From Bacillota bacterium (GTDB taxonomy: Bacteria > Bacillota > Bacilli > Bacillales > Cytobacillaceae), in contig JAUZPT010000194.1 in the NCBI GenBank assembly GCA_030705745.1, positions 1 to 5,939 of the forward strand: DNA of 5,939 nucleotides, in the 5' to 3' direction. This document shows, one piece after another, positions 1 through 5,849 of the stretch. The notes below the pieces were generated by a model that saw nothing but the letters and a program-made list of their open reading frames with translations, made no database searches and was not told the origin of the DNA. How positions within the stretch are numbered: position 1 is the first letter of the stretch; each line of letters begins with the position of its first letter. The position numbers were made by a program, and so were the translations under genes.

Positions 1-177
1 ATGAGGCTGATGGCTACAAAAAATATTTATTTCATTCCTTTTGGCCAGGATGATCCAGTGAAAAAGCCGAATTCAATGGTTGCACGTATGACGCTCTTAA
101 CTGAAGCCATTGAACAGGCAATCAATGGCAAGCAACTTCAGCCTGTTTTGGTCGAAAGATATAACGATACAGAATAA
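1..177 (+). CDS. spoVFB: Dipicolinate synthase subunit B, C-terminal part (5' end outside window)
   Basis: The frame is open from the first base and stops with TAA at 175-177, giving 58 residues. The fragment carries the stretches NIYFIPFGQD, KKPNSMVARM and GKQLQPV, which I recognise as the end of SpoVFB (DpaB), a flavoprotein-fold protein of about 200 residues. About 70% of the gene must lie upstream, so the ATG at base 1 is an internal methionine and not the start. With SpoVFA the protein makes dipicolinic acid from the dihydrodipicolinate-branch intermediate in the mother cell during sporulation. In B. subtilis the spoVF genes are under SigK; that promoter would be upstream of this window. 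Placement directly before asd-dapG-dapA links the spore product to the enzymes that supply its precursor. Identification rests on the C-terminal motifs and on synteny. Confidence 0.93.
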   Translation: MRLMATKNIYFIPFGQDDPVKKPNSMVARMTLLTEAIEQAINGKQLQPVLVERYNDTE

Positions 178-226
178 AAGCTTCCCTATCCATTAAAGTT
201 AAAATGCTTATTTCTTTAGCGAGGAA

Positions 227-237
227 TATGATAAAAT
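227..237 (+). promoter_or_regulatory. Candidate extended -10 promoter for asd-dapG-dapA
   Basis: TATGATAAAAT fits the Bacillus SigA extended -10 pattern TRTGnTATAAT with one mismatch in the hexamer (TAAAAT, 232-237). No good -35 hexamer lies 16-18 bases upstream (best is TTATTT at 208-213), so the call depends on the extended motif. Transcription would start near 244 and give a leader of about 160 bases before asd. The AATA-TGA-TA spacing inside it also loosely resembles a SigK/SigE-type -10, but no matching -35 is seen. It would give the vegetative cell a way to express asd independently of the sporulation promoter upstream. Confidence 0.4.
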
Positions 238-267
238 GAATTGAAACTTTCAAAGATGCATTTTTAT

Positions 268-297
268 CGGCTGGAGTGACTTATGTCATTACGGCCG
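268..297 (+). promoter_or_regulatory. Imperfect hairpin in the asd leader
   Basis: CGGC at 268-271 pairs with GCCG at 294-297, and TGAC at 277-280 pairs with GTCA at 285-288 around a TTAT loop. The five positions between pair with one mismatch (274/291) and two G-U pairs, so the stem is 13 positions long with 12 paired. No T-run follows, so it is not a classical terminator on either strand. It lies in the untranslated leader if the promoter at 227-237 is real. It could be mRNA-stabilising or regulatory; the function is unknown. Confidence 0.45.
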
Positions 298-322
298 GTT
301 TGCTGCAATAGACAGTTCATTT

Positions 323-348
323 GGTCAAATTTTTTGAGAAAAATGGCC
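323..348 (+). promoter_or_regulatory. Second, A/T-rich hairpin in the asd leader
   Basis: ATTTTT at 329-334 pairs with AAAAAT at 339-344 around TGAG. After a two-base bulge (327-328), GGTC at 323-326 pairs with GGCC at 345-348 through one G-U pair. The stem ends 45 bases before the asd ribosome binding site. It is weak, with no continuous T-run after it, so I do not call it a terminator. Confidence 0.25.
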
Positions 349-407
349 TTTCATCCTTGTTAAAAAAGAAATGATTCCGAAGTGGAAAATGTGGAGGGGT
401 TTTAATA

Positions 408-1463
408 ATGAAACAACAAAATGGTTATAACGTAGCAGTTGTGGGTGCAACAGGCGCTGTAGGGCAACAGATGATTGAAACACTGATGAAGCGAAATTTC
501 CCTATAGAAAAATTAACCCTTTTATCTTCTGCACGATCAGCAGGAACAACTAAGGTCATCAATGGAATTGAATATACGGTCGAAGAAGCAACTCCAGAAA
601 GTTTTAAAGGAGTCGATATTGCACTATTTAGCGCTGGGGGCAATGTTTCCAAGGAACTCGCACCTGAAGCTGTAAAACACGGTGCTATCGTTGTGGACAA
701 TACAAGCGCCTTCAGAATGGGCGAAAATATTCCGCTTGTCGTTCCAGAAGTAAATGAATCTGATCTTCATCACCACTCTGGAATTATCGCGAATCCTAAT
801 TGTTCTACTATTCAAATGGTCGTTGCCCTTGAGCCCATTAGGCAAAAATTCGGCCTCAAAAAGGTGATTGTTTCAACGTATCAGGCCGTTTCAGGAGCTG
901 GTGCAGTTGCCATTGAGGAATTAAAAGAACAAACGAAGGCCATTATTAATCAGGAACAATTCGAAGCGAAGGTATTGCCAGTCAAAGGCGATGAAAAGCA
1001 TTACCAAATCGCATTTAATGCAATTCCACAAATCGATAAATTTCAGGAAAATGGATTTACGTATGAAGAAATGAAAATGATTAATGAAACGAAAAAAATC
1101 ATGCATATGCCAGCTCTTCAGGTTTCTGCTACATGTGTCCGCCTTCCTGTGGAAACCGGCCACTCTGAATCTGTTTACTTTGAGGTGGAAAAAGAGGGCA
1201 TAACTGCAGAAGAAATCAAAGATTTATTAAAAAATGCCCCAGGAGTCGTTTTGCAGGATGACCCTGCCAATCAGCTTTACCCAATGCCAGCGCATTGTGT
1301 AGGCCTTAATGATGTGTTTGTCGGCAGAATCCGCAAAGACCTTGATGAAGACAAAGGATTCCATATGTGGGTCGTTTCCGATAACCTTCTTAAAGGCGCT
1401 GCGTGGAATTCTGTACAGATTGCAGAAAGCTTAATGAAACTAGGCTTATTAAAAGAAAAATAA
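408..1463 (+). CDS. asd: Aspartate-semialdehyde dehydrogenase
   Basis: The enzyme reduces L-aspartyl-4-phosphate to L-aspartate-4-semialdehyde with NADPH in the cytoplasm, the second step of the aspartate pathway to diaminopimelate, lysine, methionine, threonine and dipicolinate. The 351 residues match the usual length (346 in B. subtilis). The N-terminal NADP-binding fold starts with GATGAVGQ (13-20). Arg103 in NTSAFRM is the phosphate-binding arginine. The catalytic cysteine is Cys132 in NPNCSTIQ, followed by YQAVSGAG (158-165). The substrate and acid-base residues Arg245 and His252 lie in [12 protein letters not shown], and the C-terminal [16 protein letters not shown] is intact. The ATG start has GGAGG at 393-397, ten bases upstream. 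It follows spoVFB by 230 bases and precedes dapG by 37, with no terminator between asd and dapG, so the two should be cotranscribed. All catalytic motifs are present and nothing suggests decay. Confidence 0.97.
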   Translation: MKQQNGYNVAVVGATGAVGQQMIETLMKRNFPIEKLTLLSSARSAGTTKVINGIEYTVEEATPESFKGVDIALFSAGGNVSKELAPEAVKHGAIVVDNTSAFRMGENIPLVVPEVNESDLHHHSGIIANPNCSTIQMVVALEPIRQKFGLKKVIVSTYQAVSGAGAVAIEELKEQTKAIINQEQFEAKVLPVKGDEKHYQIAFNAIPQIDKFQENGFTYEEMKMINETKKIMHMPALQVSATCVRLPVETGHSESVYFEVEKEGITAEEIKDLLKNAPGVVLQDDPANQLYPMPAHCVGLNDVFVGRIRKDLDEDKGFHMWVVSDNLLKGAAWNSVQIAESLMKLGLLKEK

Positions 1464-1490
1464 ACAATGATTTTTTATATAGATCAGCTT

Positions 1491-1496
1491 GAGGTG
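1491..1496 (+). promoter_or_regulatory. Ribosome binding site that fixes the dapG start
   Basis: GAGGTG lies just before ATG 1501 (six bases from the GG to the ATG). An in-frame TTG at 1489 would extend the protein by four residues (MRWK) but overlaps this site and has no ribosome binding site of its own. The ATG also gives the family-typical N-terminus MKIIVQKFGGTSV. Confidence 0.85.
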
Positions 1497-1500
1497 GAAA

Positions 1501-2751
1501 ATGAAAATAATCGTTCAAAAATTTGGCGGAACGTCTGTAAAAGATGAACAAAGCCGGAAGAATGCCCTTAGGCATATTGAAAGGGCATTAGCGGATGGCT
1601 ATAAATCCGTGGTCGTCGTCTCAGCAATGGGACGAAAGGGCGATCCTTATGCAACGGATACTCTTCTGTCTTTGATCGGGGGAAACTTGAGCAAAATCAG
1701 CAAGCGTGAACATGATTTATTGCTATCATGTGGAGAAGTGGTTTCCAGTGTTGTTTTTTCAAATATGCTACTTGAGAATGGCATCAAAGCTGTGGCATTA
1801 ACGGGAGCACAAGCAGGATTCCGGACGAATAATGACCATTCCAACGCTAAAATTTTGGAAATGAAATGCGATCGTCTTCTGAAGGAATTCGAAAATTCGG
1901 ATGTAGTCGTTGTGGCAGGCTTTCAGGGCTCTGCAAAAAATGGAGATGTGACCACAATTGGCCGTGGAGGAAGTGACACTTCTGCAGCGGCTTTAGGTGC
2001 AGCCTTGAATGCGGAGTGGATTGACATCTTTACTGATGTAGAAGGTATCATGACCGCAGATCCGAGGATCGCCGAAAATGCAAGGCCATTGTCCGTTGTA
2101 ACGTATACTGAGGTTTGCAACATGGCTTACCAGGGTGCAAAGGTGATTCACCCAAGGGCAGTCGAAATAGCGATGCAGGCGAAAGTCCCAATCCGAATCC
2201 GATCGACGTACTCAGAGGGACTAGGGACGCTCGTTACCACGATGAACAGAGAAAATCGTGGCGGTGATATCAAGGAAAGGCCTGTTACCGGAATAGCCCA
2301 TGTTTCAAATATCACGCAAATAAAAGTGTTTGCAAAGAAAGACCAATACGATTTGCAGGCAGAAGTTTTTAAAGCGATGGCAAATGAAAATATAAGCGTC
2401 GACTTTATCAACATTTCTCCAAATGGCGTAGTTTATACGGTAACAGAGGAAATGACCGGTAAAGCTATTTCTGTACTCAATCAACTTGGGCATGAACCAG
2501 AAGTCGTCCCAAATTGTGCCAAGGTGTCTGTCGTAGGCGCTGGCATGGCGGGAGTACCAGGTGTTACATCTAAAATTGTTGTTGCTCTTGCAGAACAGGG
2601 GATCCGTATACTGCAATCTGCTGACAGCCATACAACGATTTGGATACTTGTTGAACAGAAAGACCTCGTAAAATCAGTCAATGCTCTTCATGATGCATTC
2701 GAGCTTGAAAAGGAACAAATAGAATTTGAACGATCTAATCATAAAAACTAA
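1501..2751 (+). CDS. dapG: Aspartate kinase I (diaminopimelate-sensitive type)
   Basis: The enzyme phosphorylates L-aspartate at the 4-carboxylate with ATP, the committed step of the aspartate pathway. From ATG 1501 it has 416 residues. The kinase domain (about 1-245) has KFGGTSV (7-13), SAMGRKGDPYATD (41-53), SCGE (76-79), GRGGSDTSA (154-162) and FTDVEGIMTADPR (177-189). Two ACT regulatory domains follow, about 266-335 and 341-405, including AVGAG-like VVGAGMAGVPGVTSKI and the SADSHTTIW stretch. Residue similarity along the whole length and the position between asd and dapA point to DapG, the isozyme inhibited by meso-diaminopimelate in B. subtilis, rather than LysC or the threonine-sensitive ThrD/YclM type. 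The allosteric ligand is inferred from this orthology. The C-terminus runs about 12 residues past the end I remember for B. subtilis DapG (404), with a charged tail EKEQIEFERSNHKN. No lysine riboswitch precedes it. Confidence 0.95.
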   Translation: MKIIVQKFGGTSVKDEQSRKNALRHIERALADGYKSVVVVSAMGRKGDPYATDTLLSLIGGNLSKISKREHDLLLSCGEVVSSVVFSNMLLENGIKAVALTGAQAGFRTNNDHSNAKILEMKCDRLLKEFENSDVVVVAGFQGSAKNGDVTTIGRGGSDTSAAALGAALNAEWIDIFTDVEGIMTADPRIAENARPLSVVTYTEVCNMAYQGAKVIHPRAVEIAMQAKVPIRIRSTYSEGLGTLVTTMNRENRGGDIKERPVTGIAHVSNITQIKVFAKKDQYDLQAEVFKAMANENISVDFINISPNGVVYTVTEEMTGKAISVLNQLGHEPEVVPNCAKVSVVGAGMAGVPGVTSKIVVALAEQGIRILQSADSHTTIWILVEQKDLVKSVNALHDAFELEKEQIEFERSNHKN

Positions 2752-2762
2752 TCTAGAAGGGA

Positions 2763-2852
2763 CATTTGGCCTGATTTCAGGTACGAAATGGTCTGGCCTA
2801 ACCAAATGGCTGAGGATAATCACATCAGCCATTCTGGGTAAAGGCAGAATGG
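2763..2852 (+). promoter_or_regulatory. Chain of overlapping inverted repeats in the dapA leader
   Basis: Three perfect stems can be read in the dapG-dapA gap. Stem A pairs CATTTGG (2763-2769) with CCAAATG (2802-2808) and encloses CCTGATTTCAGG (2770-2781), itself a small hairpin. Stem B pairs AATGGCTGA (2805-2813) with TCAGCCATT (2825-2833), nine pairs and an 11-base loop. Stem C pairs CCATTCTG (2829-2836) with CAGAATGG (2845-2852), eight pairs and an 8-base loop. B shares 2805-2808 with A and 2829-2833 with C, so B excludes both, while A and C can coexist. C ends one base before the dapA ribosome binding site (AAGGAG, 2854-2859). There is no T-run, so any control would act on translation or mRNA processing. 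It matches no riboswitch class I recognise; the regulatory role is inference. Confidence 0.5.
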
Positions 2853-2867
2853 GAAGGAGCAGGGGAA

Positions 2868-3740
2868 ATGGTGAATTTCGGACGAGTTTCAACAGCAATG
2901 GTGACTCCTTTTGATAAAAAGGGGCATATCGATTTTGGAAAGACGACGCAATTAATCAATCATTTGATTGAAACGGGTACAGATTCTCTTGTTGTAGCTG
3001 GTACGACGGGTGAGTCCCCAACGCTTTCGAAGGAAGAAAAATTAGCGCTATTTGATCATGTTGTGAAGGTGGTCAATAAAAGAATCCCTGTTATTGCAGG
3101 GACTGGTAGCAATGATACTTACGCTTCAATAGAAATGACGAAAAAAGCCGAGCAAGTGGGTGTCGATGCTGTGATGGTTGTCGCTCCTTATTATAATAAA
3201 CCGAATCAGGAAGGCCTTTATCAGCATTTTAAAGCAGTTGCCGAGTCAACGAAGCTTCCTGTGATGGTATATAACGTTCCGGGCCGCGCCGTGGTAAATA
3301 TTTTACCCGAAACGGTCGTAAGGCTGTCGCAAATTTCCAACGTGGTCGCAGTGAAGGAAGCGAGCGGGGATTTAAATGCAATGACACGGATTATTGCCAA
3401 TACGCCTGATGATTTTCTTTTATACAGTGGCGACGACGGGTTAACACTTCCTGTATTGGCGATTGGCGGTGCAGGAATCGTGTCCGTTGCATCTCATATT
3501 ATGGGGAACGAAATGCAGGAAATGATATCAGCCTTTTTAAACAAAGAGACAGAACGTGCAGCGAAAATACATCAGTCCATTTTACCAGCTATGGAAGTGT
3601 TATTTTCTGCTCCGAGTCCAGTTCCAGTCAAGACGGCACTACAATTGAAAGGGCTTGACGTTGGTTCAGTCCGATTGCCTCTCGTTCCGTTAACAGAGCA
3701 GGAAAGGGCAAACCTTGTATCACTTCTTAATCTGAAATAA
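2868..3740 (+). CDS. dapA: 4-hydroxy-tetrahydrodipicolinate synthase
   Basis: DapA condenses pyruvate with aspartate-4-semialdehyde to 4-hydroxy-tetrahydrodipicolinate, the branch point to diaminopimelate and lysine and, in sporulating cells, to dipicolinate. It is a TIM-barrel class I aldolase of the DapA/NAL family, normally a cytoplasmic homotetramer. The 290 residues equal the B. subtilis length. The Schiff-base lysine is Lys163 in VKEASGD. Tyr135 in VYNVPGR, Thr46/Thr47 in AGTTGES and Tyr109 in APYYNKP correspond to the catalytic triad, and Arg140 to the carboxylate-binding arginine. GAGIVSVASH (201-210) lines the active site. The C-terminal PVKTALQLKGLDVGSVRLPLVPL is intact. The ATG has AAGGAG at 2854-2859, eight bases upstream; the GTG directly after it is the second codon. 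It follows dapG by 116 structured bases without a terminator and is closed by the terminator at 3751. Confidence 0.97.
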   Translation: MVNFGRVSTAMVTPFDKKGHIDFGKTTQLINHLIETGTDSLVVAGTTGESPTLSKEEKLALFDHVVKVVNKRIPVIAGTGSNDTYASIEMTKKAEQVGVDAVMVVAPYYNKPNQEGLYQHFKAVAESTKLPVMVYNVPGRAVVNILPETVVRLSQISNVVAVKEASGDLNAMTRIIANTPDDFLLYSGDDGLTLPVLAIGGAGIVSVASHIMGNEMQEMISAFLNKETERAAKIHQSILPAMEVLFSAPSPVPVKTALQLKGLDVGSVRLPLVPLTEQERANLVSLLNLK

Positions 3741-3750
3741 AAAAATAAGT

Positions 3751-3784
3751 GCCAGCCGGGTAGCAATCCTTGGCTGGCTTTTTT
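3751..3784 (+). terminator. Rho-independent terminator of the asd-dapG-dapA unit
   Basis: GCCAGCC (3751-3757) pairs perfectly with GGCTGGC (3772-3778), followed at once by six T (3779-3784). The stem can extend by three more pairs inside (3758-3760 with 3768-3770) past a bulged T. It begins ten bases after the dapA stop. An A-rich stretch (3737-3747) lies upstream, so the element might also work on the minus strand, though no minus-strand gene is seen here. Confidence 0.93.
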
Positions 3785-3836
3785 ATTGCTTAGAAAGATA
3801 TATTCAATGACTCTTCCATTCAGTATGGCAATTAGG

Positions 3837-3866
3837 TTGTAAAGAAATTCAAAAATCAAGTATAAT
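3837..3866 (+). promoter_or_regulatory. SigA-type promoter of rnjB
   Basis: TTGTAA (3837-3842, four of six matches) and a consensus TATAAT (3861-3866) are 18 bases apart. The start site would be near A3873, giving a leader of about 45 bases. It sits between the dapA terminator and the rnjB ribosome binding site, so rnjB is likely an independent unit. Confidence 0.72.
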
Positions 3867-3902
3867 AAACGTAACTGATTTCGATCGGCACGACATCAAC
3901 GT

Positions 3903-3908
3903 AGGAGG
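3903..3908 (+). promoter_or_regulatory. Ribosome binding site supporting the TTG start of rnjB
   Basis: AGGAGG lies nine bases before TTG 3918. The next in-frame methionine is residue 20, inside the conserved GGVGEMGKN motif, so a later start would destroy the first conserved strand. The strong site offsets the weak start codon. Confidence 0.85.
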
Positions 3909-3917
3909 AAGCGGAAA

Positions 3918-5585
3918 TTGAGAGAGAAAAAGAATAGTACCATCAAGCTGATCGCGCTTGGCGGGGTTGGAGAAATGGGAAAAAATATGCACCTCGTCGA
4001 AGTGGACAAGGATATATTTGTGGTTGATGCAGGCTTAATGTTCCCCGAGGATGAAATGCTGGGCATCGATATTGTCATACCTGACATTACATATTTAACG
4101 GAAAATAGTGACCGAGTAAAAGCAATTTTTTTAACTCATGGCCATGAAGACCATATTGGAGCACTTTCTTATGTACTAAGGCAATTGAATGTACCCGTTT
4201 ATGGTACGCGGTTGACCCTCGCGCTGGCAAAAGCAAAATTGAAGGAACAAGAGTATTCTGGCTTAACAAATTTTATTGAAATTAACTCAGATTCAATGCT
4301 CGAGCTGGATTCAGTCGATGTCAGCTTTTTTAGAACGAACCACAGCATACCAGATTCAGTGGGTATTTGTTTCCATACATCAGAGGGTGCAATCGTTCAC
4401 ACGGGAGATTTTAAATTCGACCAAGCAGCAACTGAATTGTATAAAGCAGACATTGGTAAAATGGCAAATATCGGAGACAGTGGTGTCCTTTGCCTGCTGT
4501 CCGATAGTACTGAAGCAGAAAAACCAGGATATACTACTTCCGAAGCGATTGTTGCACGAGAAATGTGTGATGCCTTTTACAACGCACCAGGTAGGGTGAT
4601 TGCTGCGAGTTTCGCCTCCGATTTGATTGGAATTCAGCATATTTTCGATGCAGCATATGAAAGTGGCAGGAAAATCGCGGTCGTTGGAAAAAGTCTTGAA
4701 CGCATTTACCATATCGCACTTGATTTAGGTTATTTGCATGTGAAGGAAGAAATCATAATTCCTATTTCCGAAATTAAAGACCATGCTGATAAGGAAATAG
4801 TAGTATTAACAACTGGGAGCCAAGGCGAGCCAATAGAAGCACTCCAAAAAATGGCAAGGCAAGCACATAAGCAGGTGAACATTGAAAAAGGTGACACTGT
4901 GCTCATTGCTGCTTCACCTTTAAAGGGAAGCGAACTCTTTATTTCAAAAACAGTCGATATGCTTTTCCGTGCAGGCGCGAATGTGATTTCCGGAAAACGA
5001 ATGATTCATGCTTCCAGCCATGGTAGCCAGGAAGAATTGAAATTTATGATCAATCTAATGAAGCCGAAACTTTTCATCCCTGTTCATGGTGAATACAGGA
5101 TGCTTAAGTCTCATGTGAAAGTGGCAAAATCATGCGGCCTGACAGACCAGCAGATTTATATTGCTGAAAAAGGTGAGACAGTAGAAATTAAGGATGGAAA
5201 ATTTCAGCCTGGAGCAAAGGTTCCTTCGGGAAATATTTTAATAGATGGCAGCGGGGTAGGAGACGTTGGAAATATCGTATTGCGTGATAGAAAGTTGCTT
5301 TCGGAAGACGGCATTTTGATTGTAGTCGTTACCCTTACAAGAAGGGAACGGAAAATCGTTTCCGGTCCAGAAATAATTTCTCGCGGCTTCGTCTATGTTC
5401 GTGAGTCAGAAAAATTAATGGAAGACTCAGAAAAGCTTGTCCGTGAAATTGTTGAAAAAAACATTTCAAAAGACTCTTTCGATTGGTCCAGTTTAAAGCA
5501 GGATATGCGTGATGGCTTAAACCGTTCCCTTTATGAAAAAACAAAAAGAAGACCAATGATCCTACCGATCATAATGGAAGTATAA
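3918..5585 (+). CDS. rnjB: Ribonuclease J2
   Basis: This is a metallo-beta-lactamase/beta-CASP ribonuclease of 555 residues, full length for RNase J. In Bacillus, J1 and J2 form a complex acting in mRNA decay and RNA 5'-end processing. Conserved parts in order: IALGGVGEMGKN (12-23), Asp37 in VVDAGL, HGHEDH (74-79), His142 in NHSIPDS, Asp164 in HTGDFKFD, Asp196 in LLSDSTEAEKPGYT of the beta-CASP domain, TGSQGEP (299-305), the 364-373 stretch with HASSHGSQEE, His390 in PVHGEYRML, and the C-terminal domain ending KTKRRPMILPIIMEV. I call it J2 and not J1 because it sits directly after dapA, as rnjB (ymfA) does in B. subtilis, and because of J2-like stretches such as SHGSQEELKFMINLMKPK. Unlike B. 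subtilis J2 as I remember it (HGHDEN and PVNGEYR), the metal-binding motifs are complete here. FASDLIGIQ (232-240) departs from the usual FASNIxRxQ. It starts with TTG and has its own promoter and terminator. Confidence 0.92.
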   Translation: MREKKNSTIKLIALGGVGEMGKNMHLVEVDKDIFVVDAGLMFPEDEMLGIDIVIPDITYLTENSDRVKAIFLTHGHEDHIGALSYVLRQLNVPVYGTRLTLALAKAKLKEQEYSGLTNFIEINSDSMLELDSVDVSFFRTNHSIPDSVGICFHTSEGAIVHTGDFKFDQAATELYKADIGKMANIGDSGVLCLLSDSTEAEKPGYTTSEAIVAREMCDAFYNAPGRVIAASFASDLIGIQHIFDAAYESGRKIAVVGKSLERIYHIALDLGYLHVKEEIIIPISEIKDHADKEIVVLTTGSQGEPIEALQKMARQAHKQVNIEKGDTVLIAASPLKGSELFISKTVDMLFRAGANVISGKRMIHASSHGSQEELKFMINLMKPKLFIPVHGEYRMLKSHVKVAKSCGLTDQQIYIAEKGETVEIKDGKFQPGAKVPSGNILIDGSGVGDVGNIVLRDRKLLSEDGILIVVVTLTRRERKIVSGPEIISRGFVYVRESEKLMEDSEKLVREIVEKNISKDSFDWSSLKQDMRDGLNRSLYEKTKRRPMILPIIMEV

Positions 5586-5591
5586 ACTGAT

Positions 5592-5622
5592 AAAAAAACA
5601 AAAGACGCCCTAAACGGCGCCT
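5592..5622 (-). terminator. Minus-strand rho-independent terminator
   Basis: Read on the minus strand, AGGCGCC (5622 to 5616) pairs with GGCGTCT (5609 to 5603) around a six-base loop, then TTTG and seven T follow (5602 to 5592). The pair 5620/5605 is G-U on the minus strand but A-C, a mismatch, on the plus strand. The stem is therefore complete in only one direction, and the T-rich tail exists in only that direction. This implies transcription arriving from a convergent source to the right. Confidence 0.7.
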
Positions 5623-5625
5623 CAG

Positions 5626-5661
5626 ATTGTCGAGAAAAGGGTATTTTCTCGACAATTTTTT
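5626..5661 (+). terminator. Rho-independent terminator of rnjB
   Basis: ATTGTCGAGAAAA (5626-5638) pairs perfectly over 13 bases with 5644-5656 around the loop GGGTA, and five T follow (5657-5661), then ATTTT. It lies 40 bases after the rnjB stop. It has no T-rich tail on the minus strand, so it serves plus-strand transcripts only. Confidence 0.95.
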
Positions 5662-5713
5662 ATTTTCTCAGAATCTTACTATCTAATATTTAGTGATAGT
5701 TCTTGATAATGGT

Positions 5714-5849
5714 CCTGTTGATTTCCGCTCCGGTCACTCGCTTTCCGCGGGGAGGTCCTGAAGCCTCCTCAGCGCCTTTGGCGCCTGCGGGGTCTCCAGT
5801 GACCTCTTGATCCCGCAGGAGTCGAGTGCCCTCCGCTCCAATCAACAGG
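5714..5849. repeat. G+C-rich palindromic interspersed repeat
   Basis: The element is bounded by a perfect 10-base inverted repeat, CCTGTTGATT (5714-5723) and AATCAACAGG (5840-5849). Inside it are CACTCG (5735-5740) with CGAGTG (5823-5828), GCGGG (5747-5751) with CCCGC (5812-5816), GGTCACT (5732-5738) with AGTGACC (5798-5804), GGAGG (5751-5755) with CCTCC (5764-5768), and a central GCGCC-TTT-GGCGC hairpin (5772-5784). TCCGCTCC occurs as a direct repeat just inside both ends (5724-5731, 5832-5839). By hand count it is about 64% G+C, far above the flanking A/T-rich sequence. It has no open frame of note. From memory, near-identical sequences (CGCTTTCCGCGG, CCCGCAGGAGTCGAGTG, CCGCTCCAATCAACA) recur many times between genes in Bacillus-related genomes. 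It may be a MITE-like, non-autonomous mobile element or a structured RNA; I cannot count copies here. Confidence 0.75.

Noticed and set aside
241..270. TTGAAA at 241-246 as a -35 element
   Set aside because: The only possible -10 at 17-18 bases (TTATCG or TATCGG) is poor, so the promoter call at 227-237 is preferred.
319..335. ATTTG-GT-CAAAT followed by T-run as a terminator between spoVFB and asd
   Set aside because: The stem is at most four A/T-rich pairs with a workable loop, too weak for a terminator; the T-run is better used in the 323-348 hairpin.
178..407. Lysine riboswitch (L-box) before asd
   Set aside because: The leader lacks the five-helix layout and conserved core, and there is no terminator hairpin with a T-run.
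1489..1500. TTG at 1489 as the dapG start
   Set aside because: It overlaps the GAGGTG site that serves ATG 1501 and adds four residues not found at the usual aspartokinase N-terminus.
2244..2246. Internal start in dapG making a separate regulatory subunit, as in lysC
   Set aside because: An ATG exists at codon 248, close to where the LysC beta subunit begins, but the only purine-rich stretches upstream (around 2214-2227) are too far away to be a normal ribosome binding site.
2726..2914. A 62-codon plus-strand frame from TTG spanning the end of dapG and the start of dapA
   Set aside because: It overlaps both genes in another frame, has no ribosome binding site at a good distance, resembles no family, and its composition is set by the hairpin-forming leader.
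4276..4599. A 107-codon plus-strand frame inside rnjB, and the opposite minus-strand frame at 4380-4712
   Set aside because: Both lie wholly inside a well-conserved RNase J gene; their sequences look like shadow translations and have no start signals.
5714..5849. CRISPR array, tRNA or IS element in the right-hand intergenic region
   Set aside because: There are no regularly spaced repeats, no cloverleaf or tRNA consensus, and no transposase frame; only a single nested palindrome.
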